DNA of 64,000 nt, taken from positions 100,853,279-100,917,278 of the forward strand of contig OX123182.2 in assembly GCA_944739405.2 (NCBI GenBank). Reading direction: 5' to 3'. The position numbers were made by a program, and so were the translations under genes. A model generated the notes under the pieces. The model worked only from the letters and a program-made list of their open reading frames with translations, was not told the origin of the DNA and did not search any database. The first letter of the stretch is position 1; each line of letters begins with the position of its first letter. This document shows, one piece after another, positions 20,328-31,937 of the stretch. The DNA is from Euclidia mi. Its lineage: Eukaryota > Arthropoda > Insecta > Lepidoptera > Erebidae.

Positions 20328-22484
20328 ATGTCACAACAAAAGAAGTCACGCGTGTCGGAAGACAAAGAGATGACAATCTTAGAAGCAAAACGCAATATTT
20401 TATTTGAGCGCATTCAAAACATTTACGAGCGGTCAAAGACCGCAGCCGCGTCTGACAGTAATAGGGAAGCATTTCTCAGTTATTGTATGACAGTAGATAG
20501 TATTCGAACAGATTTTCCTAAGTTGTTAGACGATTATAACGCAAGATTGCTTTCTACTAATCCTGATGAAAAACCGAATTATCAGGCGTACATTTCATTC
20601 GAAGATCTTTATTGTATTATTAAGCGTATACAATCGCAATTGGAGGGTAAATGTTCGGCACAGCCCGTTGCCGCGGCCCGCAAGCCGAAATTACCGCCAA
20701 TCGAGATTATGTCGTTTGACAGAGATATACAAAATTGGCCGTTATTCTATGCGAGTTTTAAGTCTACAGTGCACGATAATGGTTCTCTGACAGATGCTGA
20801 CAGGTTGTACTATTTAATAGGTAAACTGTCACCGAAGGCCCAGTCCGTATTTGCAGGTGTCACACCCAGTGCTGAGAATTATCAGGTCATATTTCAGTCA
20901 CAACTTGATAGATATCAAGACACGCGCGTCCTAGCGTCTACCTACTTTGACCAAGCTTTAAATCTTAAACTGTCCGGTGCCGCATCTGTCTCGAATTTCC
21001 AGCTGTTTATAGATAACTTCGTTACCGCGGTTAATTCTCTTAGGAACTTAAAATTAGAAGATCTTTCTGACTTTATGTTGCTTCAACTCGCTTTAAAAAA
21101 GTTTGACACTGATACAATTCGTGCTTTCGAGATGACGGAACGCAATAATAAAATACCTACACTAGATAGTTTTATTTCGTTCATCAAAGATCAGTGTCGA
21201 ATATTTCATAATACACAGTCTAGTTCACCTAGCCCGTCTAACACTAACAGCAGCAAACAAAGGTTGAATAAAGCGCGAAATAGTAATAATAACTCGGTCC
21301 CTAATCCACAATCTTACGTGACATGCTCGGAATCTAATAAAATTAATTCACAGAAGTGTCTGTGCAGTAATATAGTGCATGACCATTTCTACAAGTGTCC
21401 CGCCTTCAATGGTTTAAATCCAACTGCTCGTTTCAAGTGCGTAAAAGATAACAAAGCATGCATTAATTGCTTAAGTATAAAGCAAAAAACGAGTGATTGT
21501 TCTAGTAGAACGAGATGCCGCTCATGTAATCAAAGACATCATTCACTGCTACACTTCGATAAAGGTAACCCGTTGTCAAGCCAAGCCGCTTACCTTGACA
21601 CACTCACGTCGCAGGTGCAGGCTACGATAACTGCGCCTGCCACGATTCAGAATGAAATATCGTTGTGTACGACATCCATTGCGCGGGCGGCACGCACGCG
21701 CGGACGGCCTTCGCGCGCTTGTAGTGATCAGAGCAGTGCTAAGCCGCGATGTATGGCGTCTAAGACTGTTCTGTTAGCGACAGCGCAAGTTATCGTTTAT
21801 GATGTTAATGGGTCGCCGCACATGGTACGTTGTCTACTCGATAGCGCGTCCCAGACCAATTTAATAATATTGGAATGTTTCAAACGCCTCGGATTGTGGA
21901 ATAACTTTAGAAATACTAGTTCAGTGGTCAAAGGAATCGGCGGGTCAGAAAAACATTGCAAGGGTTCCGTAGATATTAAAATACATTCGCGTTTTGATGG
22001 AGACATTAATTTTAACATTTCTTCGCTTATCGTGGAGCGTATAACGGACACATTGCCAAACGCTAATGTGGACGTATCGCTTCTCACACACCTCGAGTCA
22101 TTGCAGCTGGCAGACTCGGAGTTTGCGAATCCGGCAGACATTGATGTTTTGATCGGAGCCGCAATATTCCCGCACTTGCTACTAACTAAAGTGGTACGTA
22201 GTGAGCAAAATAACTTACCGCCCGCTATTGAGACGGTATTTGGGTATGTGATTATGGGTACCGTACCTACATTACATACTTCTCAATACGTTACGTCTTG
22301 CTGTTGTTCTGTTCTTCAAGAAAATAATATTGATTCTCTTCTCAAGCGATTTTGGGAGCTTGAAGAGGTTACCGCACCGCCCTCAATGAGCCGTAAAGAT
22401 CTCGAGTGTGAAGAACATTTCCGCGCTACCACTGTTCGTGACGACAGGTGGCAGATACGTTGTGGCGTTGCCATTCTGTGGTGA
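20328..22484 (+). pseudogene. BEL/Pao Gag and aspartic protease region
   Basis: A 718-codon open frame starting at an ATG (20328). Residues about 120-300 are the Pao-type Gag domain (DUF1759 family), including LPPIEIMSFDRDIQNWPLFY. A cysteine/histidine cluster typical of the Gag knuckle region lies at about residues 343-405 (CLCSNIVHDHFYKCPAF through CRSCNQRHHSLLHF). The protease is at about residues 480-640, with the active-site segment LLDSASQTNL, where Ser-Ala-Ser replaces the usual Thr/Ser-Gly. The frame is lost near 22445 at the junction to RT, where the expected reading continues in the next frame. Confidence 0.8.
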
Positions 22485-23335
22485 CCCTTATTCGTTAGGC
22501 GACTCGTACGCTGCTGCGCTCAGACGTTTCCATTGTTTGGAACGTAAACTTGATGCATCACTTAAGTTACGCAGCGCCTATAATGACGTCATTCGTGACT
22601 ACATAGATGAAGGATTTTTGAGTGTAGTTGTAAACAACTAGGGCAACTCTCTACCCTCATATTATATATCCCGCATCACGGCGTAGTTCGCGAAGATAAA
22701 ACCTCTACTAAACTTCGTGTGGTTTTAGATGCTAGTTGTAAGACTACATCGGGTCAGTCGATTAATGACATTTTGCATGCCGGCCCCAATCTACAGGGTG
22801 ATTTATTTAACATCATAATAAAGTTTCGTCTTTTCCAAATCGCTCTGTCAGCTGATTGCCGCCAAATGTTTCTCAATATCGGCGTTCGCGAATCTGACCG
22901 TGGATTTCAACGGATCTTTTATCGTTTTGACATGAAAGAATCTTTATCTGTGTATCAGTTCAATCGTGTTTGTTTTGGACTCAAGTCTAGCCCATATCAC
23001 GCGTTACGAGTTGTTCGCCAGTTGATTGCTGATGAAGGCGATCACTTTCCCGCCGCAGCGGCTGTTGCTACTTCCGCTTTGTATATGGATGACATTGCCT
23101 GTAGTGTCATATCCGCTCCGCTAGCAATTTCGCTTTGAGAAGAGCTTATTCAGCTTTTCAAGCGGGGCCAGTTTGATCTTGTCAAATGAACAAGCAAATC
23201 TAAGGAGGTTCTCGCACGCATACCAGATTCTTATAAAGCTTCTCCAGACATTGAGTTTGAGAAGTCTGTACCGCATAAGGTTCTCGGTTTACGCTGGGAC
23301 AAATCCTGCGGTTCAAGACACAGTTTTGCCCCACT
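22445..23335 (+). pseudogene. BEL/Pao reverse transcriptase, frameshifted
   Basis: The RT reads across three frames. RYVVALPFCGDPYSLGDS is at 22454-22507, LRVVLDASCKTTSGQSIND near 22710-22770, FNRVCFGLKSSPYHAL near 22960-23010, and the catalytic box YMDDI near 23083-23097. After a stop at 23138 the frame continues as KVLGLRWD near 23280 and then breaks off. Most of the segment that should follow (RT C-terminus and early RNase H) is deleted, and the next recognisable residues (YAFSDSKVVLAWI) begin at about 23353. Confidence 0.75.
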
Positions 23336-24317
23336 ACCCCATTAATAAAATATACGCATTTTCCGACTCCAAAGTAGTGCTCGCTTGGATTTATTCTTCT
23401 CCTCATCGCTGGCAGACTTTTGTCGCCAACCGCGTAAGCAAATTGATTGAACTGGTTCCTGCGTCTTGTTTCAATCACGTCGTGGGTATTGAGAACCCTG
23501 CAGATTGCTTGTCTCGTGGTGTCACTCCACTTAATCTTCTGCATCATCCATTCTGGCATCGTGGACCTTCTTGGATTTCCCATGATCCGTCAGAATGGCC
23601 CATGCAACCCTTTGACCACAGTGCAGAAGACGAAGATGTACCCGAACGGAAGTCTGTTTCTTATCCCGTGATTGCTAAGGTTGCGGAGTCTCCCATCTAT
23701 GCACTCACACTACGCATGTTATCGTGGTCTATGTTACTCCGCGCCATCGTTTATGTCTATAGGTTTCTTAGGCACCTACCTAATGATACTTTTGTATCAA
23801 GTACTGATATCAAATTCGCAGAATGTAAGTTACTACGAGCTGTACAGGCTGTTCCTTTTAGTAACGACATTCAAAATTTGAAAGACAATGTACCTTGTTC
23901 TCCCGCTATCCTTAGACTCAAGCCGTTTCTCAATGAACACGGCGTCATACGCGTTGGGGGTCGTCTGTCAAATCCGGATGAACCTTATAACTACAAACAT
24001 CCTTGTATTCTGCCGCGACATGATCATGTTGTCGACCTTCTTGTTGATTTTTATCACAAGAAACACCTCCATGCCGGTCCAGAGTTGCTTATGTCCTTAC
24101 TTAGGCATAAGTATTGGAATTTAGCCGCTTGACGAATAATTCGTCACAGAATACATAAATGTAACGTCTGTTTCAAATTTCGTCCGCGTCCGACTTTCCC
24201 TGCCATGGCCGATCTCCCTAGCCAGCGCGTCAACCAGGTTGCTAAAGCGTTTACACACACCGGTTGTGATTACGCAGGACCACTGCAGTATACGCCAGTG
24301 CGTGGTCGAGGTGTTAA
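23336..24317 (+). pseudogene. BEL/Pao RNase H remnant and integrase N-terminal part
   Basis: The frame 23173-24132 encodes the RNase H-like end (AFSDSKVVLAWIYSS), a linker, and the integrase N-terminus (HPCILPRHDHVVDLLVDFYH). A TGA at 24130-24132 interrupts the zinc-binding HHCC region, which continues in frame as HKCNVCFKFRP. The first catalytic Asp is in HTGCDYAGPL (near 24262). The reading stops at GRGV where the transposon of 24318-28208 is inserted. Confidence 0.75.
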
Positions 24318-27300
24318 GGCGCTGTCCTAAGCGACTGTTTTGTTAAATGAGGGGGTGAAGCAGGGGAGGTGAAGGGAGCTTAGCTCCGTCTACTGCGGGG
24401 CGCCCCCCTTCATTCTCGTCGCGTGCGGCCGTATTCTAGCGACATCCGTATTCCAATATTTCAAAATCGCAAGCAAAACGTTTTAGCATATTGAATTGAG
24501 ATACTGATATTAAAATTTATATTACATACATCAATCTGTTTGTACAATATAGGCTTAGCGCAATTTTTGTTCTCAGTGCAGCCATGAGCAAATCTGGTTT
24601 ACATTAGACGTTACAGGTATTAAATGTTGACGAAAGTAGGTAAATACCTACGTGCCGTAAGATGATAAAAATAATTAAGTCAGTTCCATGTATGGAGAGG
24701 CCATTATTATATTTGTTTTGTTTTTGTATAAAAATAGTGAAGCAGTTCATAGAATACCTACATCTAATTCCATTCCTGCCAGTTTTCAAATCTGTTTTGC
24801 AATAAATTGGCTGTGACATACGGGCGGACAGACAGACAGACATTGCGAATCTATAAGGGTTTCGTTTTTACAATTTTTGGCTACGGTACCCTAAAAAACA
24901 CAATACTGCTCTACTAAGCGCTAAAGCCATATCTCAACTAAAGCGAGTTACGTGATAATTGAAGTTTAGTAAAAGTTGATTTCTTTTATTTATTTATGGA
25001 TGTTTATTGTTATTATAGGTATAATTATTATGGCAAAGGTTTCGAAATCCGTCGCCGTTTTTAGGGGTTGTGAGTGATTGGAGAGGGAGCAGGGGAGGTC
25101 TTGAAACCCCCCTCACCATTTTCACTTGCCGGAAATACTTGGTTTCCTCTGAAAAAAATAAATCTCCAAACATCGGTGTGTATGGCGCTGCCAACTTCCA
25201 CATTATTCACACTATTTTAATAAACTAAGGTTGTCGGAGCCCTGCGAAGGGCTCCTATTTTCGGATTAAGGGTCAAAAGGGAACCTAACATAACCTATTT
25301 ATTTACTTATTACAGTCGCACCTAACCCAAGGCACTCGAAAGCAATGACGCACAAATTTGACATTAGCTATCAATATGATCATTTCAAGATGGCAGTTTT
25401 ACGTTTCGTTTCACGTTTTTCACATAAAACCTAAAAATTGCATTTGTAAAACTGTACTAAAGTATAAAAACTATGTTCCGTTTTGCATAATTGCCGAAAT
25501 ATTTATGAAATTTTGGAAATTGTTTAAAAATATTTAGACGCAACTCCGGCATCCAAAATTAGTTTTAGGGGATTAAAACGAACTACCTTACGCCCCCTAC
25601 ACTACCAATATCCTCAAATTCAGGCGACTCGTTTTGAAACCCAACCCATTATTATTTTTCAAAATAGATGAAACATCAAAAATATATGTGGATATACCTT
25701 ATTCATGAGATACTGCTATGTCGCTTAGAAAATTATAGAATTAGAATTTGAGTTACTGCTTTTTCATTAGCTCTCGTCATACATGTTTGTATGGAAAAAT
25801 ATAAAAAAAATATTTCGCTTCAAATATGTGTTGTTACAAAGAAAATAAATATTAAAAGATATTTATTTATATTCATTTATAATTTATTAACGAAATACAG
25901 AGTTTACAGCTCATCAAAAGTTAGCTGTCTACTACAACCCGGCAGGTTTTCTTTATTCTCATCGAATGTTAAAGGTAGTGTGTGAGGTGATAGGGCTTCA
26001 ATACTTATTATTTGCTGTTGTTCACGAGGCACAGTTTCATTTACTTTCCTTTTACGGCTTGGTATTGTAGAAATTTCAAGCACTGATGAAAGATTTTCCT
26101 CTCCGTGATCTCGCAATGCCATCCCTTGAGCTTGACGAGAATCAACAATTTCAGGCAACAGCCAATTCATATAAAACGCCACAAGCTTCTCCCAGAAAAC
26201 ATCATCTCTTTCTATAATTTCTATTTTTAGTGGTATACTTTCGCCACTCCTCACAGCAAATAAACACTTTTGTTTGCGTGTAACGTGGCGTTGCCCCTGA
26301 ATTTGTTAATAACAATTACAATATTTGATTAGACTAGTCAGTTCACTTTTTTATCATGTTTCCATATTTGTATTTTATTTGCTCTTATACTATTCTCCAG
26401 GCTATTCTTATAGGCAACTTTAGAACATTAAATTTCCACAATCGTGTCTGGACCTATTAATCCATCTGGCGTGGCACCAATAATCGAATAATTCACAAGG
26501 CTCGATTGTTACATTTTCTGGCTTTGCCAGTTGTTGCAAAGCCAGTTGTTCATTTTAGATTCCATGCGCAAATGATTTTACATTGCAAATATTTTATTTG
26601 TACAAAATATTTTTTACTAAGTTGGCTTTACTGCTGTTATCTCTTCTTTTTACCACTATACAAAAATTTCAATCTGTCAACATATTCTTACGCAATTCGA
26701 AACAGTCACTGCTATCCCTCTTGTAATTTTTGCTTATCACTACGGAATTTGAGTCAAATTTGTTAAAAATTGTTTGGCATTTCTTGGCTAGCTCTTGAAC
26801 AGATCGTGTTAGGAATGACTGAAGTCAAATGTGTGTAAGACGTTGCAGAACTGTTATCTTTAACTTCACTGTAATTACAATAATGATAATTAGTTACGTA
26901 CTTTATTATTAAAAAAATACTATATCTTGTGTTATAGCAAACAGAGAAGTCACCTTCTTACTTATAAATGATTGATTTTAGAAATTAAAAAGATATTAGA
27001 TGTACTGAGACATACCTAATAGTTTATGAATAATCAAAGTTTTACCCGATGTACCTAACAAGGTTTATGTTCAAAACACAATAATACAACATTCGTTACC
27101 GCTTGTGTGCGGATTGCGGAGCGCCATATTAGCGCTGTCATCATTATTGTTTGCCGTGGCGGCATCTTAGCGCTCCAGGCGCTCTGACAAGCTAATGAAT
27201 TTGAAATATAGGTACATAAAATGATTCGAGTTTATGTTATTACTCTTTCAAAAATTGAACACTGTGGCAGCTATGTATTGTGAGAATAATTTATATAATT

Positions 27301-28208
27301 ATATTATGCATAATCGATAATATATAATTAACATAGTTAGTCATAAAAGACTCTTATGAAAATAACTTGTGTAAAAATGTTACATATTTCATAATCACTT
27401 GGCCATGGATGAATTTCTATTTTATTACGACGCTTTCTTGTACAAATCCTTCGTAGAACTTCATTTCTCTAATTGTCCATATTTTATTCTTCTAATTATA
27501 TATTTATAAGCACAAAAACAATAACACATTAAACGCAACAAGAGTATAAACTTAGGTCCTAATTATATGTGCCCATAGTTACATGAAAAGCCTATTTGAT
27601 TCAAAGTATTCAGTCTATAACATAAAACATGAAATTACGAACTCAAATCGGCGTATTATAATAACAAACAGGTTTACGTAAAATTTCGTGCAGCGGAGAC
27701 GCAAGCAACATGACCTATCTCTCACAGGGCTCATAGCCGAATGATGAGGTCTGGGCGGGGCGTAAACTAGCAACTGACACTCAGTACACCGCTTATGCTA
27801 ATAAGGTTTAAATTGCTGAAGCGTTTGATCTTGATGGGATCTACCGAGCGTCAAAATCATAGACATTTGGCAGATTTTATTTAAATTTTACAAAATATAC
27901 ACGTATAATATGAAAATAAATAGGGTAATTCTTTAGTTCATTAGATTTCCTACAATATTATAAAAAAAAATATGACAGCTTACGATCAAAATATTGCAAA
28001 CAGTGAGATGAAAGATTATTTTCGGCCTCGATTTTGTGATTTTTTTACCGTGAGTCTATTTTACGTACATAAAAAATTCTTTCAAAAGTCTTTTGTTCAG
28101 ACTTTTGACTTTAAGCTCTAATTTTTGCTAGTTTGTAAAATGTACCGTTATGGCTAGATGCGCGACAAAAAATTAGGTGTTTCACGGCTTCTGAGGTATA
28201 ACAGTGCC
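24318..28208. mobile_element. TTAA-inserted DNA transposon carrying a decayed YqaJ-type gene
   Basis: The 3891-bp segment lies between TTAA at 24314-24317 and TTAA at 28209-28212. Removing it and one TTAA restores the BEL integrase frame exactly (GRGV continuing into K-A-W-L-C), so the boundaries are base-accurate. The ends are short and inverted: GGCGCTGT on the left, and GGCACTGT on the right read inward. TTAA target duplication is known for piggyBac and Kolobok elements. I see no transposase frame. The only recognisable gene is the YqaJ-like pseudogene at 25904-26600. The stretches 24920-25900 and 26620-28200 are AT-rich with nothing else assigned, and 24820-24900 contains a common lepidopteran repeat (CGGACAGACAGACAGACATT). 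Confidence 0.7.
25904..26600 (-). pseudogene. YqaJ-type nuclease-like gene, decayed
   Basis: The last exon (25904-26296) is open and begins after an acceptor-like AG at 26297-26298. It encodes QGQRHVTRKQKCLFAVRSGE and then IERDDVFWEKLVAFYMNWLL, the C-terminal signature of eukaryotic YqaJ-family proteins. Upstream on the same strand, 26481-26431 reads IGATPDGLIGPDTIVEI, the family's D...E-x-K nuclease core. The Lys codon has become TAA (26428-26430), so a catalytic residue is replaced by a stop. Further upstream, 26560-26493 resembles LALQQLAKPENVTIEPCELF. Splice sites between the parts are not secure. Confidence 0.65.
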
Positions 28209-28212
28209 TTAA

Positions 28213-29056
28213 AAGCCGTAAAGCCTGGCTATGTATTTTTACATGCTTAACGACGCGCGCTACGCATATGTACGCATATGTTGCGACAGATTTAAGCACG
28301 GTGTAATTCCTGGCAGCTCTTAAACGATTTCTTTCACGGCGCGGCCCTATACAGTGTTTGTACACGGATAACGGCACTTGTTTTGTGGGCGCAAGCTCTT
28401 ATTTACGCGACTTTTATAAGTTTCTCAAGGAAGAATATCATACTCGTCTTCAGGAAGAACTTTCCATAAATCATATTGACTGGAAGTTTATTCCACCAGC
28501 ATCACCACATTTCGGTTGATGTTGGGAAAGCATGGTCAAAGTAATTAAAATGCATCTCTTCAAGGTTATAGGTCAACAGATCCTCTCTTACGAAGAGCTT
28601 TTAACTGTCCTTGCACAAGTCGAGGCACTGATTAACTCGCGTCCGCTCAAGGCATTGAGTAGTGACCCTGCAGAACCATCCGCGTTAAGCCCTGCACATT
28701 TTCTGAACACAGTGCCATTATCGTCATTACCGACTCCTGAAGCAGACTCTTCAAGCTTGCTCCAGAGATATACTCTGCGAGATAAACTAGTGCAGTCGTT
28801 CTGGCAGCGCTGGCGTGCGGAATATCTACACCAGCTTCAGGCTAGATCCAAGTGGAATAGTCCTGCATCCCCTATACAGGAGGGTACGTTGGTCGTCATA
28901 ATACATGATAATGCTCCGCCGCTTTCATGGCCGTTAGCCATCGTAGAGAAATTGCATACTTCCAAGGACGGTACAACCCACGTTGTTACCGTGAAAAGCG
29001 CGAAGGGGAGCTACGTGCGCCCTGTTGTACTTCTCTGTCCGCTTCCAACTCAGTGA
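28213..29056 (+). pseudogene. BEL/Pao integrase C-terminal part
   Basis: The reading resumes right after the transposon as KAWLCIFTCLTTRALRI. It then shifts frame and continues with FLAALKRFLSRRGPIQCLYT and TDNGTCFVGA, which holds the second catalytic Asp. Next is WKFIPPASPHFG followed by a TGA at about 28519, so the Gly-Gly-x-W-E region with the catalytic Glu is interrupted. The remainder (28532-29056) is an open frame covering the BEL integrase tail, including ALINSRPLKALS and LSPAHFLNTVPLSSLPTPEA. Confidence 0.75.
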
Positions 29057-29271
29057 GATCTAGCCTGAAGTTTGATCTACCTCTTAGTTTAAGTATTTAG
29101 TTAGTTGTTTTCGCTGTTATTGCGTTTGTAGTTTTCGCTAAAGTTAATTTAGATTAATTTTATTATCATATCGCTGTCTTAGTCTATTGATGGGTTATGC
29201 GGTAGTACACCCAACATAGCTATGTTCAATTCTATTTCTTTTAAAGGCAACCCTTTAGGGCCGGGGGGATA

Positions 29272-29791
29272 TGGTAACGCCATCTACCTTTCCATCGAAA
29301 ACTAATCACATCAACGTCAATGGTTCGTCGCTGCTTGGCCAATGCGAGCGATGCCTTTGTTTCCGTCCCTGTCTATCCCATTCCCTGGAAGAGGCACGCC
29401 TTTCGCGGATTGGTCGCCGCGATCATCGACGCGAGAGAGAACATTCGAGACGCTGAGATCGTGTCCGCCATACCGTACCGCACCGCCATAATTTGACCGC
29501 TCCCGCTTTATACTAAAAACCGCCCGTGAGTGAAAGTGATTTGTGTAGTGGAGTGATTCAAACAGCTTCAGGATTCTCGAAGACACCAGGAGGCTGCCTT
29601 TTGCAAGGAAAGAGGACTGACGTACAAGGTAGGTGCCCCTCATCCTTCAGCATCCTTAGAACATCCTACACCCACTCACAATCCTCTTCCCGTATCCAAT
29701 CCTTAGGCGACCAGAACTCGCCATATTTTAGATACAGTCCATTCCTTCTCCAAGTCGCCTAGAACCTACGGTTCGGTGTAACGCCGAACCA
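29272..29791 (+). repeat. BEL/Pao 3' LTR
   Basis: The 520-bp LTR begins TGGTAACGCC after a purine-rich GGGCCGGGGGGATA tract and ends CGGTGTAACGCCGAACCA. The last 20 or so bases form a small hairpin (GGTTCGG and CCGAACC). The downstream two thirds match the rearranged 5' copy at 19617-19990. No target-site duplication could be tested because the left end is rearranged. Confidence 0.75.
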
Positions 29792-29924
29792 GACGGTGTC
29801 TTATTTCTGCATAGATAAGATACGGCGAATAAATAGACGATATCTAGGTCGAAAAATAGAACAATCCCAGAAATTGACAACCCTATGAACCCTACTAAAC
29901 GGCACGCGACATTACGGCACGCGA

Positions 29925-30075
29925 CATTGCGGCACGCCTAGATGGAAACGGTGGAAGGACCTAGCCTCTCTCAAGAAGGATCGGTTCCTACAGATAAATT
30001 ATAGATGTATGGAAGAATAGTGGTGAGGCCTTTGTCCTGCAGTGGGACGTCACAGGCCAATAAAATAAATAAAAA
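29925..30075 (+). repeat. LINE 3' end fragment
   Basis: GATGGAAACGGTGGAAGGAC through GGACGTCACAGGCCAATAAA resembles the C-terminal codons and 3' end of common lepidopteran LINEs. It is followed by an AATAAATAAAA tail. Only the last 150 bases are present. Confidence 0.55.
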
Positions 30076-30397
30076 TATACGATGTATTTCCAGATTGTAC
30101 ATAGTATATTTGAATCAGCAGAAAAAACAAAAGTGTTGATGTAGTTTTTAGTAATTCAATATACAAAGACTACAATTTATCATCTGTTAATGAAGACCTG
30201 ATAATGAACCTATAGAGTGGCTTCGAGAGTCGTAAGATTTTTGTGTTTATCTTCCATAAGTACTTGACTGAGCTGTTGATCTAGTTGCTAGTAACCATGA
30301 CTGATAAACCTGATGATCGTATGAAATGAAAACAAATTTACTAAATGTTACAACATTTTTATTAAATTTTAATCCTTTAGAGAATAATTTAAACAAA

Positions 30398-31165
30398 TCA
30401 GTTATATCCACCTTTAATCAAGGCTCCATTATCCGTTAGATATATAGAACCAGTTATAGCCTTAGCCTTATCACTAGCCAGGAACAAGATTAAATCAGCA
30501 ACTTCTTCGGACGCAGACATTCTTTGAAGAGCTGTTACTTTTATCCAACCATCAAAAGTAGCTTCAACCCGGGCTTCATCTGCACCTGCATTCCCCATTA
30601 TATCAGTTTTCACTGGTCCTGGATTAACCGCATTCACTCGAACACCACTGGTGCTAGCTCCAAAGCGACTGACCTTGTGAAGTGATCCAAAGCAGCCTTT
30701 GACGTATTGTAGGCGAAACTGGTGTTAGATAGTACACGAAGAGCAGCGATACTTGATACATTGACGATATTACCTTTTGTTTTAACAAGATGAGGAGCAG
30801 CGAGATTTGTAATATACACGTGAGCTCTAAGATTTGTCTTCATCACTGTGTCAAAGACGCTCATAGCGTCGTCTTGAAGAATGCTCGAAGAACTCGCCAT
30901 ACCTGCGTTGGTAATTAAAATTGCCAGTTTACCAAAGTACCTTATAGTCTCATCCACAATTCTCTTAGCATTCATCAATGTCTTTAGTTATGTCAGCTAT
31001 TAATACTAATGAATTTCCACATTTATTGGCGACTTTGTTTAATTTCTCTTGGTTTCTTCCTACCAAACAAACTTGGGCACCTTCTTCGGAAAACTTGATA
31101 GCAGTAGCAGCTCCAATACCAGAACTGGCACCAGTAATTAAAACCACTTTGTTCTGGAAACTCAT
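30398..31165 (-). pseudogene. SDR copy 4, two frameshifts
   Basis: It begins MSFQNKVVLITGASSGIG at the ATG at 31165 and reads to about 30975, where the expected D-E-D-A-K stretch has lost two bases. The second frame runs through NAG, NVSSIAAL and YNTSKAALDHF to about 30650, where one A is missing from the codons for Pro-Ser (in L-A-P-S-G). The third frame ends at 30398 with ITGSIYLTDNGALIKGG. The catalytic residues survive, but the two shifts truncate the protein after about 60 residues. It is more diverged from copies 1-3 than they are from one another. Confidence 0.85.
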
Positions 31166-31230
31166 GTTTGCACCTTCACTGATTTCAAATATTAATTACT
31201 TAGTTACTATTTTTTACATGAATCCTATCC

Positions 31231-31236
31231 TATCTT
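31231..31236 (-). promoter_or_regulatory. GATA-like site upstream of SDR copy 4
   Basis: AAGATA on the gene strand, about 70 bases upstream of the ATG, as in copies 1 and 3. The longer 13-base module is not conserved. Confidence 0.3.
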
Positions 31237-31683
31237 AGCGAAATGTCACATTGATAAAACTATCGACGCGATTTGATAAAATTGGTTAAAAGGTAAGTGT
31301 TATCTTTTCATATTATTTTTATAATCTTAGATTGTTGCGGTTGATATAGAAGATCTTGCGGTGAAGATGCTGAAATACACCTAAATAAAATCAGTTACGT
31401 ATGTTGGAAAACACTTCAAATCATTGTCCATTAGGTCAAATTTTAACGGACGAATAGTCAAACTTGTTAAGTTATTAGTAAAATATTAGTAAAGTTAATA
31501 CATTACTTCGAACAGTAAAATTGCCGCAAATATTAAACAATGGTTTTCTAAGAGTTCTTATTGCTTATAATATTTATCATATGCATAAATAAATGCTATG
31601 TAAAGATACAATATCGGGAATACATATCAATAGTTATAATGATTCGTTAATTATATTGTTATTAATTTAATGGTAAGTATATT

Positions 31684-31925
31684 CATCATCATCATCATCA
31701 TCAGCCTTTAATAGTCCACTGCTGGACTAGGCCTCTCCTTTGAAAGGAGGAATTGGCCTACTAAGTATACCACGCTGGCCAAGCGGGTTGGTATAGGGTT
31801 TGTATCAAGTTTTCCTTCTCTTACAGTGCTGTTCTCTGCATAATATGCTCCCTCTGTCGGCTCTTACGACACCCATGGGATGATATGGGGTGGTGACAAT
31901 TCGTATTCTTAATCCGTCACCACAC
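31684..31925 (-). mobile_element. GAT-tailed short element, copy 2 (complete, with target-site duplication)
   Basis: The 12-base duplication GGTAAGTATATT lies at 31672-31683 and 31926-31937. The minus-strand 3' end is a (GAT)n tail (31684-31702). The body carries the palindrome CTCCTTTGAAAGGAG and ends with the text about GATGATATGGGGTGGTGAC. Related copies are at 433-561 and 41408-41625. No reading frame, so it is mobilised by another element. Confidence 0.75.
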
Positions 31926-31937
31926 GGTAAGTATATT

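Larger units (their letters stand above)
19617..29791 (+). mobile_element. Decayed BEL/Pao LTR retrotransposon, split by another transposon
   Basis: In order: a rearranged 5' LTR (19617-19990), gag-protease (20328-22484), RT pieces (to about 23335), RNase H remnant and integrase (to 24317), an inserted TTAA-flanked transposon (24318-28208), the rest of integrase (28213-29056), and the 3' LTR (29272-29791). The order Gag, protease, RT, RNase H, integrase with a DUF1759-type Gag is diagnostic of BEL/Pao. Damage includes at least three frameshifts, in-frame stops, an internal deletion in the RNase H region near 23335, and the insertion. Confidence 0.85.

Noticed and set aside
26506..26766. 86-codon plus-strand frame inside the TTAA transposon
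   Set aside because: It is antisense to the YqaJ-like reading and has no domain of its own.
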